From NCBI GenBank assembly GCA_029207755.1, contig JARCOQ010000017.1:5406945-5470944 (forward strand): a stretch of DNA of 64,000 nt, in the 5' to 3' direction. Made by a program: the position numbers and the translations under genes. Below, piece after piece: positions 23,962 to 37,530 of the stretch (within the stretch, counting starts at the first letter, position 1; every line of letters starts with the position of its first letter). This DNA comes from Chamaea fasciata (lineage: Eukaryota > Chordata > Aves > Passeriformes > Sylviidae). Below the pieces are notes generated by a model. It searched no databases. It saw nothing but the letters and a program-made list of their open reading frames with translations, and had not been told where the DNA came from.

Positions 23962-26900
23962 AAGCAAAACAGGCCGGGTTGGAGTGTGGGCTGAGTCTGC
24001 TTCCCAGAAGGCTGTGCTTGCTGCACTGGAAGGAAAATCATCTCCCACCTTAGCTGTCCCTGGCTTTCATCACTGAAAGTGAGAAGAGATGGAATGGTGG
24101 AAAAAAGAGTTGTGGAAACTGTGCTGTTTAACTCTCCCTTTAGTGTGTGTGATCCATCAAAGTAATTACATGCAGCTAAGGAACCTCAGACTGCTGGAAC
24201 AATGGCATTCTCCTGTAGCTTTACGATTTCCAGCTAATTAAAACGTTATTGTTTCGTACATGTTAGTTTGCATTTTAAATAAGGAGATAGGGACAGAGTG
24301 GTTGATTGGTAACTTATTCTCTGTGTGAGTAAAGATCAGCACTAATCACCCTGTCATACTTGTGCTTTCCCCTTCCTTATGCATCTCAGACATCAGATTG
24401 CAAAAGAAGGGGAGAAAGAAGCTGGGCTTTGATGACACTGATTAATTTCCTCTGTTGGGTGTCAGGAGGGGAAGGTGACATGCCCTTGCCTGGGTAGTCA
24501 CTGTCTGCATGTGTTGCATTTTGAGGAATGAAGGAATGTTCATCCCAAAACAAAGCTCTGCTTTGAAATTTCATGGGCTTCCATCTCCTCTTGCCTTTAA
24601 GTTTTGCTGTGTCTTATCACCTGCCTCTTCATTGTGCCAAGAGAGGGCAGAGAGGAGAGCAAGGCTGGGCACGTGTGGAAATATCCCTATTGGAAACATT
24701 GAAATAATCTCCATTAAAGCGCAGCGTGGCTCAGCAGCACCTCAGAGCCATGAGCTGCTCCCAAAACAGCCAGGATGCAGCAGGCACCATCCCCAGCACC
24801 CTGAGGAGGCTCAGCAGCTCAGGCTCCACCAGCCGTCCCCACTCCCTGGCCACAAAGCCCCTCAGCCACAGGGATGATGCTCGGTGGAGGTTTGGGCACA
24901 TGAGTGGGGAGCAGAGGGGTGACACCCAGCCCAGCTGGGGATGGAGGGAGGATTGAGCTGGAATTCTGGCCATTTAAACCTCCCCCCTGCTCCAAGGGTT
25001 TCTGCAGCCCTGGAGCACGTGTGCTTTTGGAGGGTATTTTTAGCAAACTTCAGTTTGCTGAGGGTCACAGGGAAGTAGAGCATCAGCATCTGGAGGAGCT
25101 GTCATTCCACTTCCAGTCTTGCAGGAGTAACACATTGACTTATTTATGAGAGCAGTCAGCTCCCCTCTCCCTGCGTGTAACAATCTGCTTTACCTCTCCC
25201 AGCTCAGAGAAATAATTTTATTGTCAACCATTCTGTGCCTTTAATAAAACCTTTAAACAAGTTAAGCGAGCTTTGAGGGAAATGGAAATGTTCCCAGATT
25301 TTATTTTATTTTTTCATTCTTTCTAAAAGAATCCACTCTTTCACTATCTAAACCAGTGAGCAGTATTCACTGCTCTGGCCAAAAGGAGGGGGAGGAAATT
25401 ACTTGTTTTACAAGACAACATCCAAATACTTTGTGCCCAGTAGGAGAAGTTTAATCTCTTAGCTGGAAAATGCCCGTGTCAAGAATGACTAATCTGAGAC
25501 CAAATGATACCTGGAAAATGAAGATATTCAATCCTCCCTGCAGAGAAAGATCCATCAAAATGAAAGGACAGGCTGTTTCCTCCTCCTTTGTTTCAGTCCA
25601 GATGAACTTTCTTCATTTCTACACTTTTTTTTCTGGATAGGGGTGGGAGAAGCAAAATTCTCTGAAGGCACCGGTAGTTCATGTGGAGAACAAAGTTGCC
25701 TTGCTGTCACAACCTCTGCACTCAGATGCTGAGCCTCACAAAGTCACTGTTGCTTTGGGAGAAATCTTGACCTTCTCTCCATGGCAGGAACCCAGAGGAA
25801 AGTTGGGTCAGCAGGCTCCAGATGAGATCAGAGCAGGTGGGGGTTCCCCAAGGGCACGGTGCTCCCAGTGCTCACGGGCTGCAGTCGCTGCTTCTCCTTC
25901 CTCCTCCCTTTCCACTGGAGATGTTCCTTCTGCGCGTGGGAGAATGATGGGCTTTGTGGTTTCATAGTGAGCTAATTTGTTTTCAAAGGAGAAAAAGAAG
26001 CTTGGGTCAAACCAAGAAGATCGAGTTAAGAAATTTATCGGGGATGAGTTAAACAAAGCAATTAATTCGGGGTTGACCTACAGCACTTTGTGTGCAAATT
26101 AAGCTTCTAGTTCAAGCTGAGGTGAATCACTTGGCTTCATTTTGGGCCTATAACCCATCTTTTTCTTCTTTATCTTAGGACAGTTCTGAAATAAAGCAGA
26201 AGTTCAGCATATTTTCTTATTTAATATTTTGAAATGAAATGTGTTAGTGTTTCCAGGGAGAAAACAAGTGTTTATTTGAAAACACTGAAATAGTTCAACA
26301 TTTCCTCTTTTTTTGTCAGTACTGTATATTGAATTATTGCAAGCAGCTTTTGGTTTCCTTCCAAAAATTCATTTTTGCATCAAATTCACCACTCTCTTAA
26401 GGAGATTATTTGTCTGTAACTGCTGCATTCCTAAGCAAGAGCTGTGTCCTGAGCCTCCAGGTTTGTAACTCCCAATCCCTCAGCCTTTGTGGGGTAACTG
26501 GTTCAGCTGCTGGACCTTGAGCCAGGGACCTCCAGAGGTACAAGCACGGGGTTTTATCCTCAATTTAGAGGCTTCATCCTGCAGGAGGGGTCCAAAAACA
26601 CACTGCTTAGAGCAGCTTCAAGTTATAGCAGATAGTCAAAGCTCATGACACAGGTACAGGACATTTCTAGGGCCACAGGATTTGCTTCCACTTATTTTTA
26701 TTATTTTTTCTAATTGTCACTGTGATGAGTCAAAGCACATCTGATTTGGCTTCATCACTCCCTAAGCCAGGTTCCACTTCTTTTAAGCATTTTAATTAAT
26801 GCATAATAAATAAGCAAACCGATACTTAAGTTGTCCCCTAGAAGTTAGGCACAATCTTCTTGGCATTCTGTCTTGATTCATTTTGTTTGAAGTATCTGTC

Positions 26901-27866
26901 TTCAGTGTGTCTTTTTTTTTAATTTATTTTGCTTTTGCTCCTTCAGTGCTAAAAATCAAATGATTTTCCTTGCATGTGTCAGGTATAGACCAGAGAGGTC
27001 CTGGGGGAAGAGTTTTTAATAAGGTCTCTAATTTGTTCTAAATACATTAATCCAAATAGCACTCGAGCGGCTGGTGCCTCTCCCTCTTTATGTTTGGTTT
27101 GTGCTTTTTATTTTGGTTCTCAGGTTGTGAGACTGGCTGTATCATTAAAGATCAGACCAGTCCCTTTTTTTCATCTGTACGATCTCTGCTCTACCAAAGG
27201 CTGTGCAGCACAGCAGAATTTCTGGATGCCTATGCAGCAGCAGAGAAGCCCTCACCTGTGAAGTTTTGACACACTCGAATTAGGTTTGAACTCTACCTTT
27301 AGAATTAAAGCTGGTCCATGCATGTATTCATACAAACGACCTTTTTTTTCCATAAAGCAAAAATGGCTGTCTAATTACCCTGAAACAGGATTTTTGCAGA
27401 GCCAACACAAGTGCAGCTGAAGAGACCTGCATGTAGCTGGATGCCCACAAGTTTGGGCTGAGTGAGGAGGGACCTGCGCTTCTCAGCTCCCTTGTGTAAG
27501 CTGAAAAAGTAGTCAAAGTTGCCACAGACCTGTCACTGTAGCATTTTTCCAAATTAAGCAAGGAAATAGAAGGTAAAATGAACGAGAGCTGTAAGTAATG
27601 GAGCAAGAAGCAGCAGTGTGTGTTAACCATCCCCACAGGAAAACATCTGCAGCAGTGATAGAGTGATGCTGAGCAATTCCTCTGGGCGGGCTGAGTCCTG
27701 GCTTTGGTCACTGTGCTTGTCTCCATCACTCACCTGTTGATTGTAAACAGCAGCTCAGCAGGGAGCTGAGTTTTGGGAATGTTTAATTTCTATCTTAAAC
27801 AAAATCCAGCGATGCCTCTCTGAGCTGGTAACTCAATACAGCCTAAATGGAGGGAATGACTCACCT

Positions 27867-28053
27867 GGTGAGGCTCTAGCACAGGGTGCCCAGAAAAGCT
27901 GTGGCTGCCCCATTCCTCGAAGTGTCCAAGGCCAGGCTGGACAGACCTTGGAGCAGCCTGGGATAGTGGAAGGTGTCCTTGCCCATGGCAGGGGGTGGGA
28001 TTAGATGGGCTTTAAGTTTCCTTCCAACCCGAACCACTCTGTGAGTCTGTGAT
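27867..28053 (+). mobile_element. CR1 LINE 3' fragment, sense
   Basis: GCACAGGGTGCCCAGAAAAG, GAAGTGTCCAAGGCCAGGCT, CCTTGCCCATGGCAGGGGGT and TTCCTTCCAACCCGAACCAC lead to the tail TCTGTGAGTCTGTGAT, a diverged ATTCTATG-type end. Confidence 0.9.
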
Positions 28054-31000
28054 CCCCACCAGATTTACCTGCAGTGCTTCACCTTTCCCAGCATGAACTG
28101 CAGTATACATGAAGGAAGCAGCATTTGTCTCCTTGCTAACATCTAGTCTTGAAACCAATTAAAAGACAGGGGACAATTAGAAGGAAAATGTTCCATGACT
28201 CTTCTTTCTTTGCCCACGTGCCGCCTTTGCTGCGCGCCGCTTGCCTGAGATTTTGTGAGTCATTGCTACACAAGAGAGCTCAGAGTTCAGTGTGAAACCA
28301 GCACTTTTGTTCTTGCACACTCTCATTTAATATCCCTCCTCCTCCTTCAGCGCTTCCAGTGCCAGTGGAATAATTGAGAACATGGATGTTTTAATTTCCA
28401 TGACTCGGTTTCCGAGTTGGCAGCACAGAGCAGCAGAGGAGTCACTTCTCCAAGGTACTGCAAATTCCTTTAAACAACCATGACAAGGCCCAGCTCTCTC
28501 TGCATTGGTGTAAAGGCAAGTTTTTGTCCTGAAATCCAAATTTTCCTTCATCCATTTATAATATTCATGCACTCAGTCTGCCAGCCTGGCATTTCAGCTC
28601 CCCTGTGGATGTTTTTATTGCCTTTAGTCAAGGCAATATTGCACAGGAGTTAGAATGAGGCATGGAAAGTCAGACTCTCCAGGGTCACTCAAAGGCTTCA
28701 TTTTTAAATAAACCTTGCTAGAAAACAGAGAAAGTCACTGTGGAAATGCCTGGGAAGAAGAGGTTTAGGCCAGACCTAGTAATTTTCTGCCTCCGTCTAT
28801 TTACCTGAAAAACAGGAGTAATAAAAACTTTCTTATACCCAGAAGGGAATGGATTGGTTTGCTTAATGAATCACTTAATATCTTTGTCCATAAAATTATG
28901 CATAAATTCATCATACTTCCACCATTTCAGCGCTGTGTACACTATTCTCTCTCCATGAAAATTCATTGCAGTACCTGAATGCTGAGTGCTAATGAGAATT
29001 CTCTGCACTTAAAGGGCTGAAATTAAAATACCGCAATTACCAAAGTATCTTCCATTAGATGGAATTATTTATGAGAACTTGTCACTTAAAAGACTCTCAG
29101 ATTTTACTGAATCAAAAATCAAGATGTTTCAGGCCATTGTCATGTCTTTTTTACTACCAGGGTTGCACAGAATGATCTCTCCTACATTGCCATGAGTTAT
29201 TTGGGAGAACAAAGTCCAGGTTTTTCTTATGAGCCTTCTCTAACCATTGTGGTGTCTCTGCAAACCATTCAGAGCTGAATTGCTACATTTCACCAGTTTT
29301 GATGCTCATCCTTCTCGTGTCTGGTCCTTCATGGAAAGTGAATCTGCAAGGGCTTTGCTGTCCTGGATTAAATTTAGTTCTAGGCATTGACCAGGGGCAA
29401 CATGGCCCCACCAAATAATTACATTTTCCAGGTTTTTTGGCAGAAACAGACGTGAAATTGGCATCCCTGATCTATGGTCCATCTCACATCTTCAAAGGTT
29501 GGAGTTTCTGAGGCTGCACTCAGATCCCAACTGAATGGGGCTTTACTGCAAGCAATTCCTTTTCAAATGGAAGAGGTAAATAATGTCAGGAGTGAGCCTG
29601 TCATCCATTGTGAACCATTATTTTGTAGGCAGGGAAAATACCTTTTATTAAAATAATGAACTGAAATGAAAAGCAAGCAGACAAAGTAAAGATCTGGTGA
29701 GTTCCTGGGAAAGCAGGTCCTTCTTTGATCTCAGGTAGGAGCAGGCACCGCAGCTGTGTATCAGAAAATCAATCTCTCAGTGTAACTGTGGTGCAGAGAT
29801 GCCCACACGAGAAGCCAAGGACACTCCTGGCAGCAGCAGAGGTACGTTTGAGGTACATATTTACTGTCCCTGGGGTGGGGGTGAGCTGGGGGTATCTAAC
29901 ATGCCATAAAAGCAGTGTCACACTCCATCTTGGGTTAGTTAAAGCACAGGCAGTGGGTCATCTCAGAAGTAGATGTTTATGCTCGAAATAAATTCCTTGG
30001 TTTAAGGGTAGAAAGGGTCACAGTGTATCTTGATTTTTTTATTAGCCTTTTGCAAATAGAAATTATTTAAAGAAATGGGTAGTGATAGTGCTGCTTCTCT
30101 GTCCCTGCCTTATTGTGGAAAGAAGAAAAACGACTGGAGAAACTAATTACATTTGAAGTGTACCTGATACAAAAAAAAATTTGAAGAAGTCATCAGTCAT
30201 TGAAAAGAGGAGAATGTTTCATTATGAAGCCAATCTGCCCTTTATTGTGACTGATGTGTGCAGGTGTTTGCCTGCTGTCTGCCTCAGAGTTGGGCTCTGA
30301 GGCTCTGAGCCCTCTGCTCGACACTATGAGCCGATCCTGCCCCTCTTCCCACCCCACACTGACCCACATTCTCAAAATATCCTGGAGAAAAAATGGAGCA
30401 TCTCTAGAACATTTTGAGACAGAAATCGGCCACCAGAGAGACCCACACCAACCAGGGCAGGGGCTGGAGCATCTCAGCTCTTCTGCTCCCCACCTGGGTT
30501 TCTGCTCAGGGCAGGGGAAGGGAGTTTGGCTCATCACCCCTGAGAGCTGCCAGTCCCCAGCACAGAGTTCTCCTTGGTCACTGAAATTGTGTCAAAGCCT
30601 GAATGGATGTGGGGGCTGCACAAGAGCAGCAAGAAGACACCTTGCTGTCACTGCCAGAGGGGACAGGGACCCTCCCATGGCCTGGAGCCTGCTGCCTTTA
30701 CCTGGGACAGCTGTGGCCAAGGGGCTTGGGGCTGGCACTCTGTCACCCTGGGCAGGGTCAGCGAGCTCACAGGGTCACAGCCAGGCAGCACCAAAAAGGC
30801 TCTTTCCCCCCCAGCCCTGGGCAGCCTTTCAGCTGGCATCTCCCCTGTGCCAAGCTGGGCTTTGTCCTCATCGTGGCCACGCTCAGGGCGAGGGGAGCTG
30901 CTGTGTTTGTGTGGCTGTGGAAGCCAAAAAGCTCTGGCTGCCCGGGAGTTGGGGCCAGGCACTGCCGTGCCAGCCCCGCACGTGGCACCAACCCTGCCAG

Positions 31001-34000
31001 CAGCTGTCCCTGCCTTGGGCTGCCCTTGCTTTGTCCCCGTGCGGGGCTGGACGTGGCACATGCCAAAACAAGGGCAGTGCTGGCCAGCAGCCCCCGCCTC
31101 ACAGCAGCTTTTTGCGAGGAGATGGAAGGAAAAGGATCAAAGGATGATTTCGCTGTTGAATTTTGTTCGGCGGCATCAAACAGAAGCTGGTGATGTGTCT
31201 GTTCACTGTTAGGTAGCAGAGCCAGATGCTCCCAAGTGCTTCAGATAAAATGGGCTCCATTTCATTCCTTCAGCTCGCTACAGAGCTGGTTTTTAGTAGT
31301 GAATTAAAAATACAAAAAAAATTAAAGACTACATGCTCGATTCTTGACTATGAATATTTATGGCAGTATTGGACTTGCAAATCAAAGGTAATTTAAATGT
31401 CAAAACTGGTGTAAAGTCTCTCCTTTGGAGGATAAGTCAGAAAATTAAACTTGATTACAAGCCACAACATTTGGAAATTAGCATCTTAGGGTGTCAGTGA
31501 TAAACACTTCTGCACATCCCCTTTTTAAGGAATATATTTTTAAAAGATGAGAATTAATTTTAATAAAAAAATGGTCCCTTAATTTACAGTGGGGTAATTA
31601 ACAGGGAAATCCTGGTTGCATTCACTACACTGTGATTACTTCATCTTGCTAAATCACTTCCTCTTTTGTGAGGAATCTGCCTCCACAACTGTTTGGACAG
31701 GAATGGTTCCTACCTGAGACAGTCTTGTGTCTGGGCAGCCTGCCTTGGGGATAAAAGCAGCAATTTCTGCACTGAAATTCCTGTGCTTCCAAAAGGAAAT
31801 TATTTTGGTTAATGCATAGCAAAGTGTAAGTAAGTGCCAGCAACAGCAGCTGCAACGTCTCTGTGAGCAGAGGGGGATGAGACCAACAGCCACACTCAGA
31901 GCCTTGAACAGCACCGTGGCTTACTGGGTGCCTGCAGAGATTCAGCTCCTGATTCCTGCATTGCACAAGTCAGGAGGTTGGAAGCTGACACCTGCTCCAG
32001 GTCGACATTTGCAGCCATTCCCCCATGGAGCTCTGTGGTTTTGGGGAAGGTAAGCCTGTAAAACAACCCTCCTGTTAAGAGCCTCTGAATGTGCTGCAGA
32101 AGTTTGAGCTGCCATGGGGAAATGGTTGGAGATTCTTCTAAACCTGCGATCAGAATCTTGATTTGAGGAATAGTAATTCATACCCTTGCTCCATACAGAA
32201 TCCAAGGAAATATTTAACCCAGCACCTCAGGCTTCCTTATCCATCAGATTTTTAGTCAACCTCAAGTGCTGGATACAGCCAGGTGGGTACCCCTACCTTT
32301 TGGGGTAAGGTCCAGAGAAATTTTTAACAGCAAAGAAGCCATTCCACAGGCAAAGCATCTTTCTCATGCCAGTCATTAGCTGGCTGGATTATGCTTTAGA
32401 GCAAAGCAGGTTACATAAAGTCTGTACCCAGTAATGACTCCTCAGCAGAAACAAATCTGACATTTGGCCTATTAGCCTCATTTGTAGTCTGGTCCGATAG
32501 CATTTGGTCTCACATGTTCATTTTGTACTTTAATTTGGAAAAAAGAAAATCAATTCTGAGAAATGGGAAAGCATTCAGGGCTTGCCTGTGCTGTGGTTTG
32601 CAGGAGAGAGCCGTGACCTTCTTGATCTGTTTTGCCTTGGGTTCATTTTCAGAAAGACCATGTGGATTTGGGGTTACGGGGCCTTCCAGCTGCCCAGTCA
32701 GCCTTTGGACCCACAGCTCATTAGGACCTGACCTGTTCCATTCAGTGGCTTTTAATTGGCCAACAGAGACATTGTCACCAGGGACAGGTGGCTCCTATCT
32801 CCTTCCCTCCCTATCTGTGCAAGATTTAGGATTTCTCTCTGCACGTCACTTGAATCCAACGTGCCCTTCCATACTGTCCCCACTGTTTGAGTATTTCCCT
32901 ACTGATTTGTTTTCATGGCTCTGCGAGGGGGCAAGGCAGCAGCCTGAAACCAGGAGACCCTCTGAGCTCCTTGAAGAGGCCAGGTCTCTCTGGAACCCCT
33001 TGCTTGTCTCATCTCCCTGACAAAATGGCTTTTCTCCAAAAACCTGCCCCCCACGCACACCTCTACAGGATGACACCTGTAATTCTACTGTAAGAGCAGC
33101 AGAGTGCATAGTATTACTGTAAAAATATTAAATAGGCTCTTTCAAGTAGTCTGAAAGCCTGTGCATGAATAATAACCCTGGTGTCTCCTCAGGAGCTCAT
33201 GGCTATCCATACAATAATGTTTCCAGACCCCAGGTGATGTCTCCACAGCAGCCCTGAGTTCCCATTGCAGCATAGATGTTGGGTGGTATTGGCTGTGGGT
33301 GGAGATGTCCAGGATGACTTGTGTCCACTGGAGACCCTGTCAGAGCAGCTGTTTTCCCTGAAAACCCCCAATCCGCAGTGCTGAGATACCCAAACCATTG
33401 CTCACCCTTGTGCCCCTCTGTGGCTCCAGTTCCCAGCTGGTTCAACCCTTGTGTCCATCTTGCAGAGAGAACGACCTGTCCCAAAGCTTCAGGCATGGAA
33501 ACGGCTCACTCAAATGGAAATGCACAATTTCATCCAGTTCTTAAGCCTTCTTTGAAGAAAAAAAGGAGCACTGAATGTCTCTGGCTATGAAGCTTTTATT
33601 TGCATTCCTTTCCACATTTATCTGAGCCATTTGTATTTCATCCTTACAACACAGAAGAAAAAAAGGAAAAAAAAAAAGTGATAGACACATTGACTGATAG
33701 TGAATGGGCTTTTTTCCACCCTCTGGATTTATTCCTTTTCCTCCTCCAGCTCTTCACATCTTCAGTTCCCCAGCTCTCCTTTTCTGTAAATATCCTTCAC
33801 AATGAATGGACTCAGGAAATGTACTCAGGAACACACAGTTCTGTGGAGAAACCAGCAGCCACACTCAGATCACATAGACTGGGCTAAGAAAGCAGCTAAA
33901 AGTTATTCTAATTATTAAAGCTCCTTCCCAGAATGAGAGGCTGCTCAGGATGGAGGTTGTTTCATCTCCTGAGGTTGCTGGGGATGCTGGGGCCAGGAGC

Positions 34001-35616
34001 AGGACCAAGCAGCAGCCACCAAATTCAGCAGGAGCCCTGGGAAGTCAAAGGGGCACAGTTTCCTTCTGACCTCCCTGCCTTGCCCCAGGAACACTCCCTG
34101 GATTTGACCACGATGTGCACAAATTTTCTGCTGGTCTGTTTTTTCCATAACAGCCATGGCACGTACCCTGCAGGAAAAGGAGCTCATTTCGGCAGCTCCC
34201 AAAGTCAGCAGGAGCAGACCTGCAAAACAACATAATGACAAGTCTGTTGATTTAAGTGGCAAGTACCGACACATTCCCGGGAGCACCAGAGGACCGTATT
34301 GCTCCCGTTTCACATTGTATTCCTATTTTTCCCCACTGGCATTCATCTTAAAAACTGGGGGCTGCAGTGTAATTAATGGGTGAAGCAGAGCTAATGTGTG
34401 ATAGAGACAAATCTGGTTTTGTGTTCAGTTTATCTCTTGCCCACAGCAAGAGTGAAAGAAAAAAAAAACAACAGAAGGATTTGGCCACTCTAAAGGAGGT
34501 GCTCCATGAAATACAAATGTGCTTTCTGACTTCCAAAACAGAAAAAAATGCAGGGAAGTGACTGAAATTTTATCAGGTTAAGTAAGATCACAAAGAACCT
34601 GACACCTCCATGAATAGTGCCTTGATGATAAATCAGTAAAAGAAGTCTATAAACAAAATGTGCGTCGTGATTTGCCTTGGTCACACCGCTCAAGGGCAAC
34701 AAAGGGAGATAATTTTAGTCTTCCTCAAGATGCCTCAAAATGCCTTGTCAATACTTTTCCTTGGTAGCTCATCCAATCACCCTGATTATGGGATGCTTTG
34801 AGGGGCAGCAGGGGAGGGAATCAGGGTTGATGAGCGCAGCCAATGCTGCTTGATCTCGACCCTTGGCCAGGCAGAACTTGTTGAAGGAGAGCTGGAGATC
34901 TCTCCAGCGCACTTCAGAGCCTGATGAGGTGAGGGACAGACAGGTACTGCCTCCTGGGAAGGACTGTCGTGGAAATAGGGATGTCAAGAGGGTCCTACAG
35001 CATTTCCTGAGAGAAAGCTCAAACCTCACTCTGCTAAATGGCACCACGGTCCCAAAGTCTTTATGTCAACCAGGAGGTGGCTGCCCCAGCTGTGGAGAAC
35101 TACTTCAGGCTGCAATTAATTTGTGTAAACTGGGAAAAAATAAAAAAGAGGGAAAACAAAACAAAACAAACCCCCAAAGGAAACAAAAACAACCAAAGGA
35201 AATAAAAGTCCACACTGCCACAGCTTAATAAAGCATCTTGGGGAGGAACTGTAGCATTTTCTCTGTAAATTGAGGCATGTTCCAAACTTCAGCTTTAAAG
35301 TTCAGACCCCCAGAGAGATTGTTAGATTTTAATTGCTACCTTAATCAACATTTATTAGTGCTAACCAAAGCTCCTCATGGGTTTAAAATTCAACCCAATT
35401 GTCAACTACTAATTACTTTAAGCAGACAAGCTGTTATTTTACCAGCTGTATTAATGAGACTTTTCAGCATATGTGAAATATTACAAAAAGCTTCAGAGAA
35501 ATTGATCCTGAAATGTAATTCAACAGATAAATTTTTTTTGTATGACATTACTTGTCTCTCAGACACTATAGCATCTCTTACCCTCCTCCACCTCAACCTC
35601 ACTTGGCAGAAATGCA

Positions 35617-35807
35617 AAACTGGAATTGGGTCTTATGTACTTTTCAATAGGAGAATGATTTTTTTCTTTCCATTTGTTTGGGATTTTGTTTAACCTAGCT
35701 TTCCTTTGAATTGTTCTGAACTGGGTCTAACATGTTTTTCAATAGGAGAATGATTTGTTCTTTCCATTTCTTTGGGTTTTTGTTTAAATTAAGTTTCCTT
35801 TGTACCC
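35617..35807 (+). repeat. 95-base tandem duplication
   Basis: Two adjacent copies start with ACTGG..GGGTCT and share TTTTCAATAGGAGAATGATT, CTTTCCATTT.TTTGGG and TTTTGTTTAA...TTTCCTTTG. The offset is 95 bases (TTTTC at 35641 and at 35736). Differences are mostly substitutions and small T-run changes. There is no coding potential. Confidence 0.85.
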
Positions 35808-37469
35808 TCCTGCCTCATGCATCAGGCTGAAGGCTCTAGTCCTCGGCTGGTTAATAACAAAGTCTTTATCTTAAATCTTGAGCATCATTCTGGGGAATGG
35901 AGCTGATTTATTAATTACCCTGTGCTCTAATGAGTTTCTGTTCTCCTGTCAGCCAGCTGCTGGTTGCATCCTCATTTTTTCCCCACCAAGGGCAGGACAG
36001 AGGGGCCGCTGCAGCTTTGCCCACCCAGCCCCTGTCCCCAGAGAGGGACCTGGCTGGGACACGGTGACAGAGTGGAGCCCAGCACCTGACTGCTCCACAC
36101 TCATGCCCATTCCAAGTGTGAAACTGGAGTCTGGCAGGCACCACGTGAGCCAAACAGACCCACACTTCTCTCTGTCATGATCCACCTACCAAGAGAGTGT
36201 GGGAAGAAACAAAGCACCACTTGATTCAACTGTTTGCTGCTCTTCACAGGCAGAAATCTTTGCTTGTTATGCTCCAGTGCCTGTGTCTTTGGCTTGGTTT
36301 CCCTGCTAAAGCTGACTGCTTAGTTAGAATCCTGAAACAGTCACTGCAAGTGACTTCATACCCATGTGGGCAAAAGCCATCCATTTTGATTATGAGGGAT
36401 GAAATGAGTCACTATTGCCAGAACAAGAAAAGTTGGGGGATAATTGACTGTCACCAGGGTTTGAATATTTTTTCTTGATGTAAATATCCAAGCATAACAA
36501 TCTCATTCATGGTAACAGTCATCCAAGCATGAACCAAAGAAGATGGAATAACAACCACAGGTTAGAGAAGCAAGGATCTGGATGTTGGCTCACAAAATCA
36601 TCTGCTGTGAGTTATTTATGTGGTGATAGTGCCCTCAGACACATATGCAGCCTTAAGGCTGTGGTGGCTGCCCCTCCTGCAGCATCCCAGGCTGCAAGAG
36701 CCACACAGGAGTGTCAGATGTGCCGAGAACTTGTGGCCAAGACCACAGGAAAGAGGCTGATTTCCTGGGGTTTGTCAAGGACATCATCATCCACGCTCAA
36801 CAGAGAGCCTCAGTCTGCTCCATAGGAAGCAGCATGGAGACACTTGCTTTGGATGAATGTCCACCACGTGAGCCACCACAACTTGTGCAACCCAGCAGGA
36901 AAGGAGAACCAAAAGAGTACAGACAGAAAATAACTGCAAAATCTGGATTGGGATTACTCAGCCGTCAGGAGCATTAGGCACTGTATGAACATTTATTACA
37001 TTATTTAGAGGGCTGACAGGAAGCAGAGCTGGAGAAACCCAAATATCTTGTGAAAGGCAATGGGCAATATCCCTTTGGCAAAAAGAAGCAGGAGCCAAAA
37101 TACCAGCAGATAGTAAGAACTGAAATCCAACTGCACTGGTAAATTATTTAAAGCGTATTTCCAATCCGTCATTTGATGTTGAAGTATTATTTCCCCTTCA
37201 GTAGAACATAGCTGCTGGGGAGGGTGACGGGGAAATAGTAACAAAGGCCTGTGTGTTCAAAGGGAAAAGCATGAACATTATTCACTGAGTTTTTGTTCAA
37301 CCAAAAATATTGCCCTAAATAGTGCAATGGATCTGAGGAGCAAGGCTGAGGCCAGCAAACTGACAGCATATGAATTGACTTTATTCCTGTTTGCAAGCAA
37401 AATTGGGTAAATTGAATTAATTTACCTTGTAGCTCACTGTACCAGTCACAGGAAATGAAGAAGGAAGGA

Positions 37470-37530
37470 GCTGTACTCGATGATCCTTGTGGGTCCCTTC
37501 CAGCTCAGAATACTCTGTGACTCTGTGATT
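37470..37530 (+). mobile_element. short CR1 3' fragment, sense
   Basis: GCTGTACTCGATGATCCTTG and TGGGTCCCTTCCAGCTCAGA, followed by TACTCTGTGACTCTGTGATT, are a CR1 3' end of a different subfamily from the AAGGTCCCTTCCAACCC type. Confidence 0.85.

Noticed and set aside
23818..24076. Lys/Arg/Glu-rich and Phe/Leu-rich frames
   Set aside because: Translations of a polypyrimidine simple repeat.
30254..31212. Overlapping frames of 196-297 codons in intron 1
   Set aside because: GC-rich sequence has few stops. All frames on both strands are open to some degree, and no domain, signal peptide or splice support was seen.
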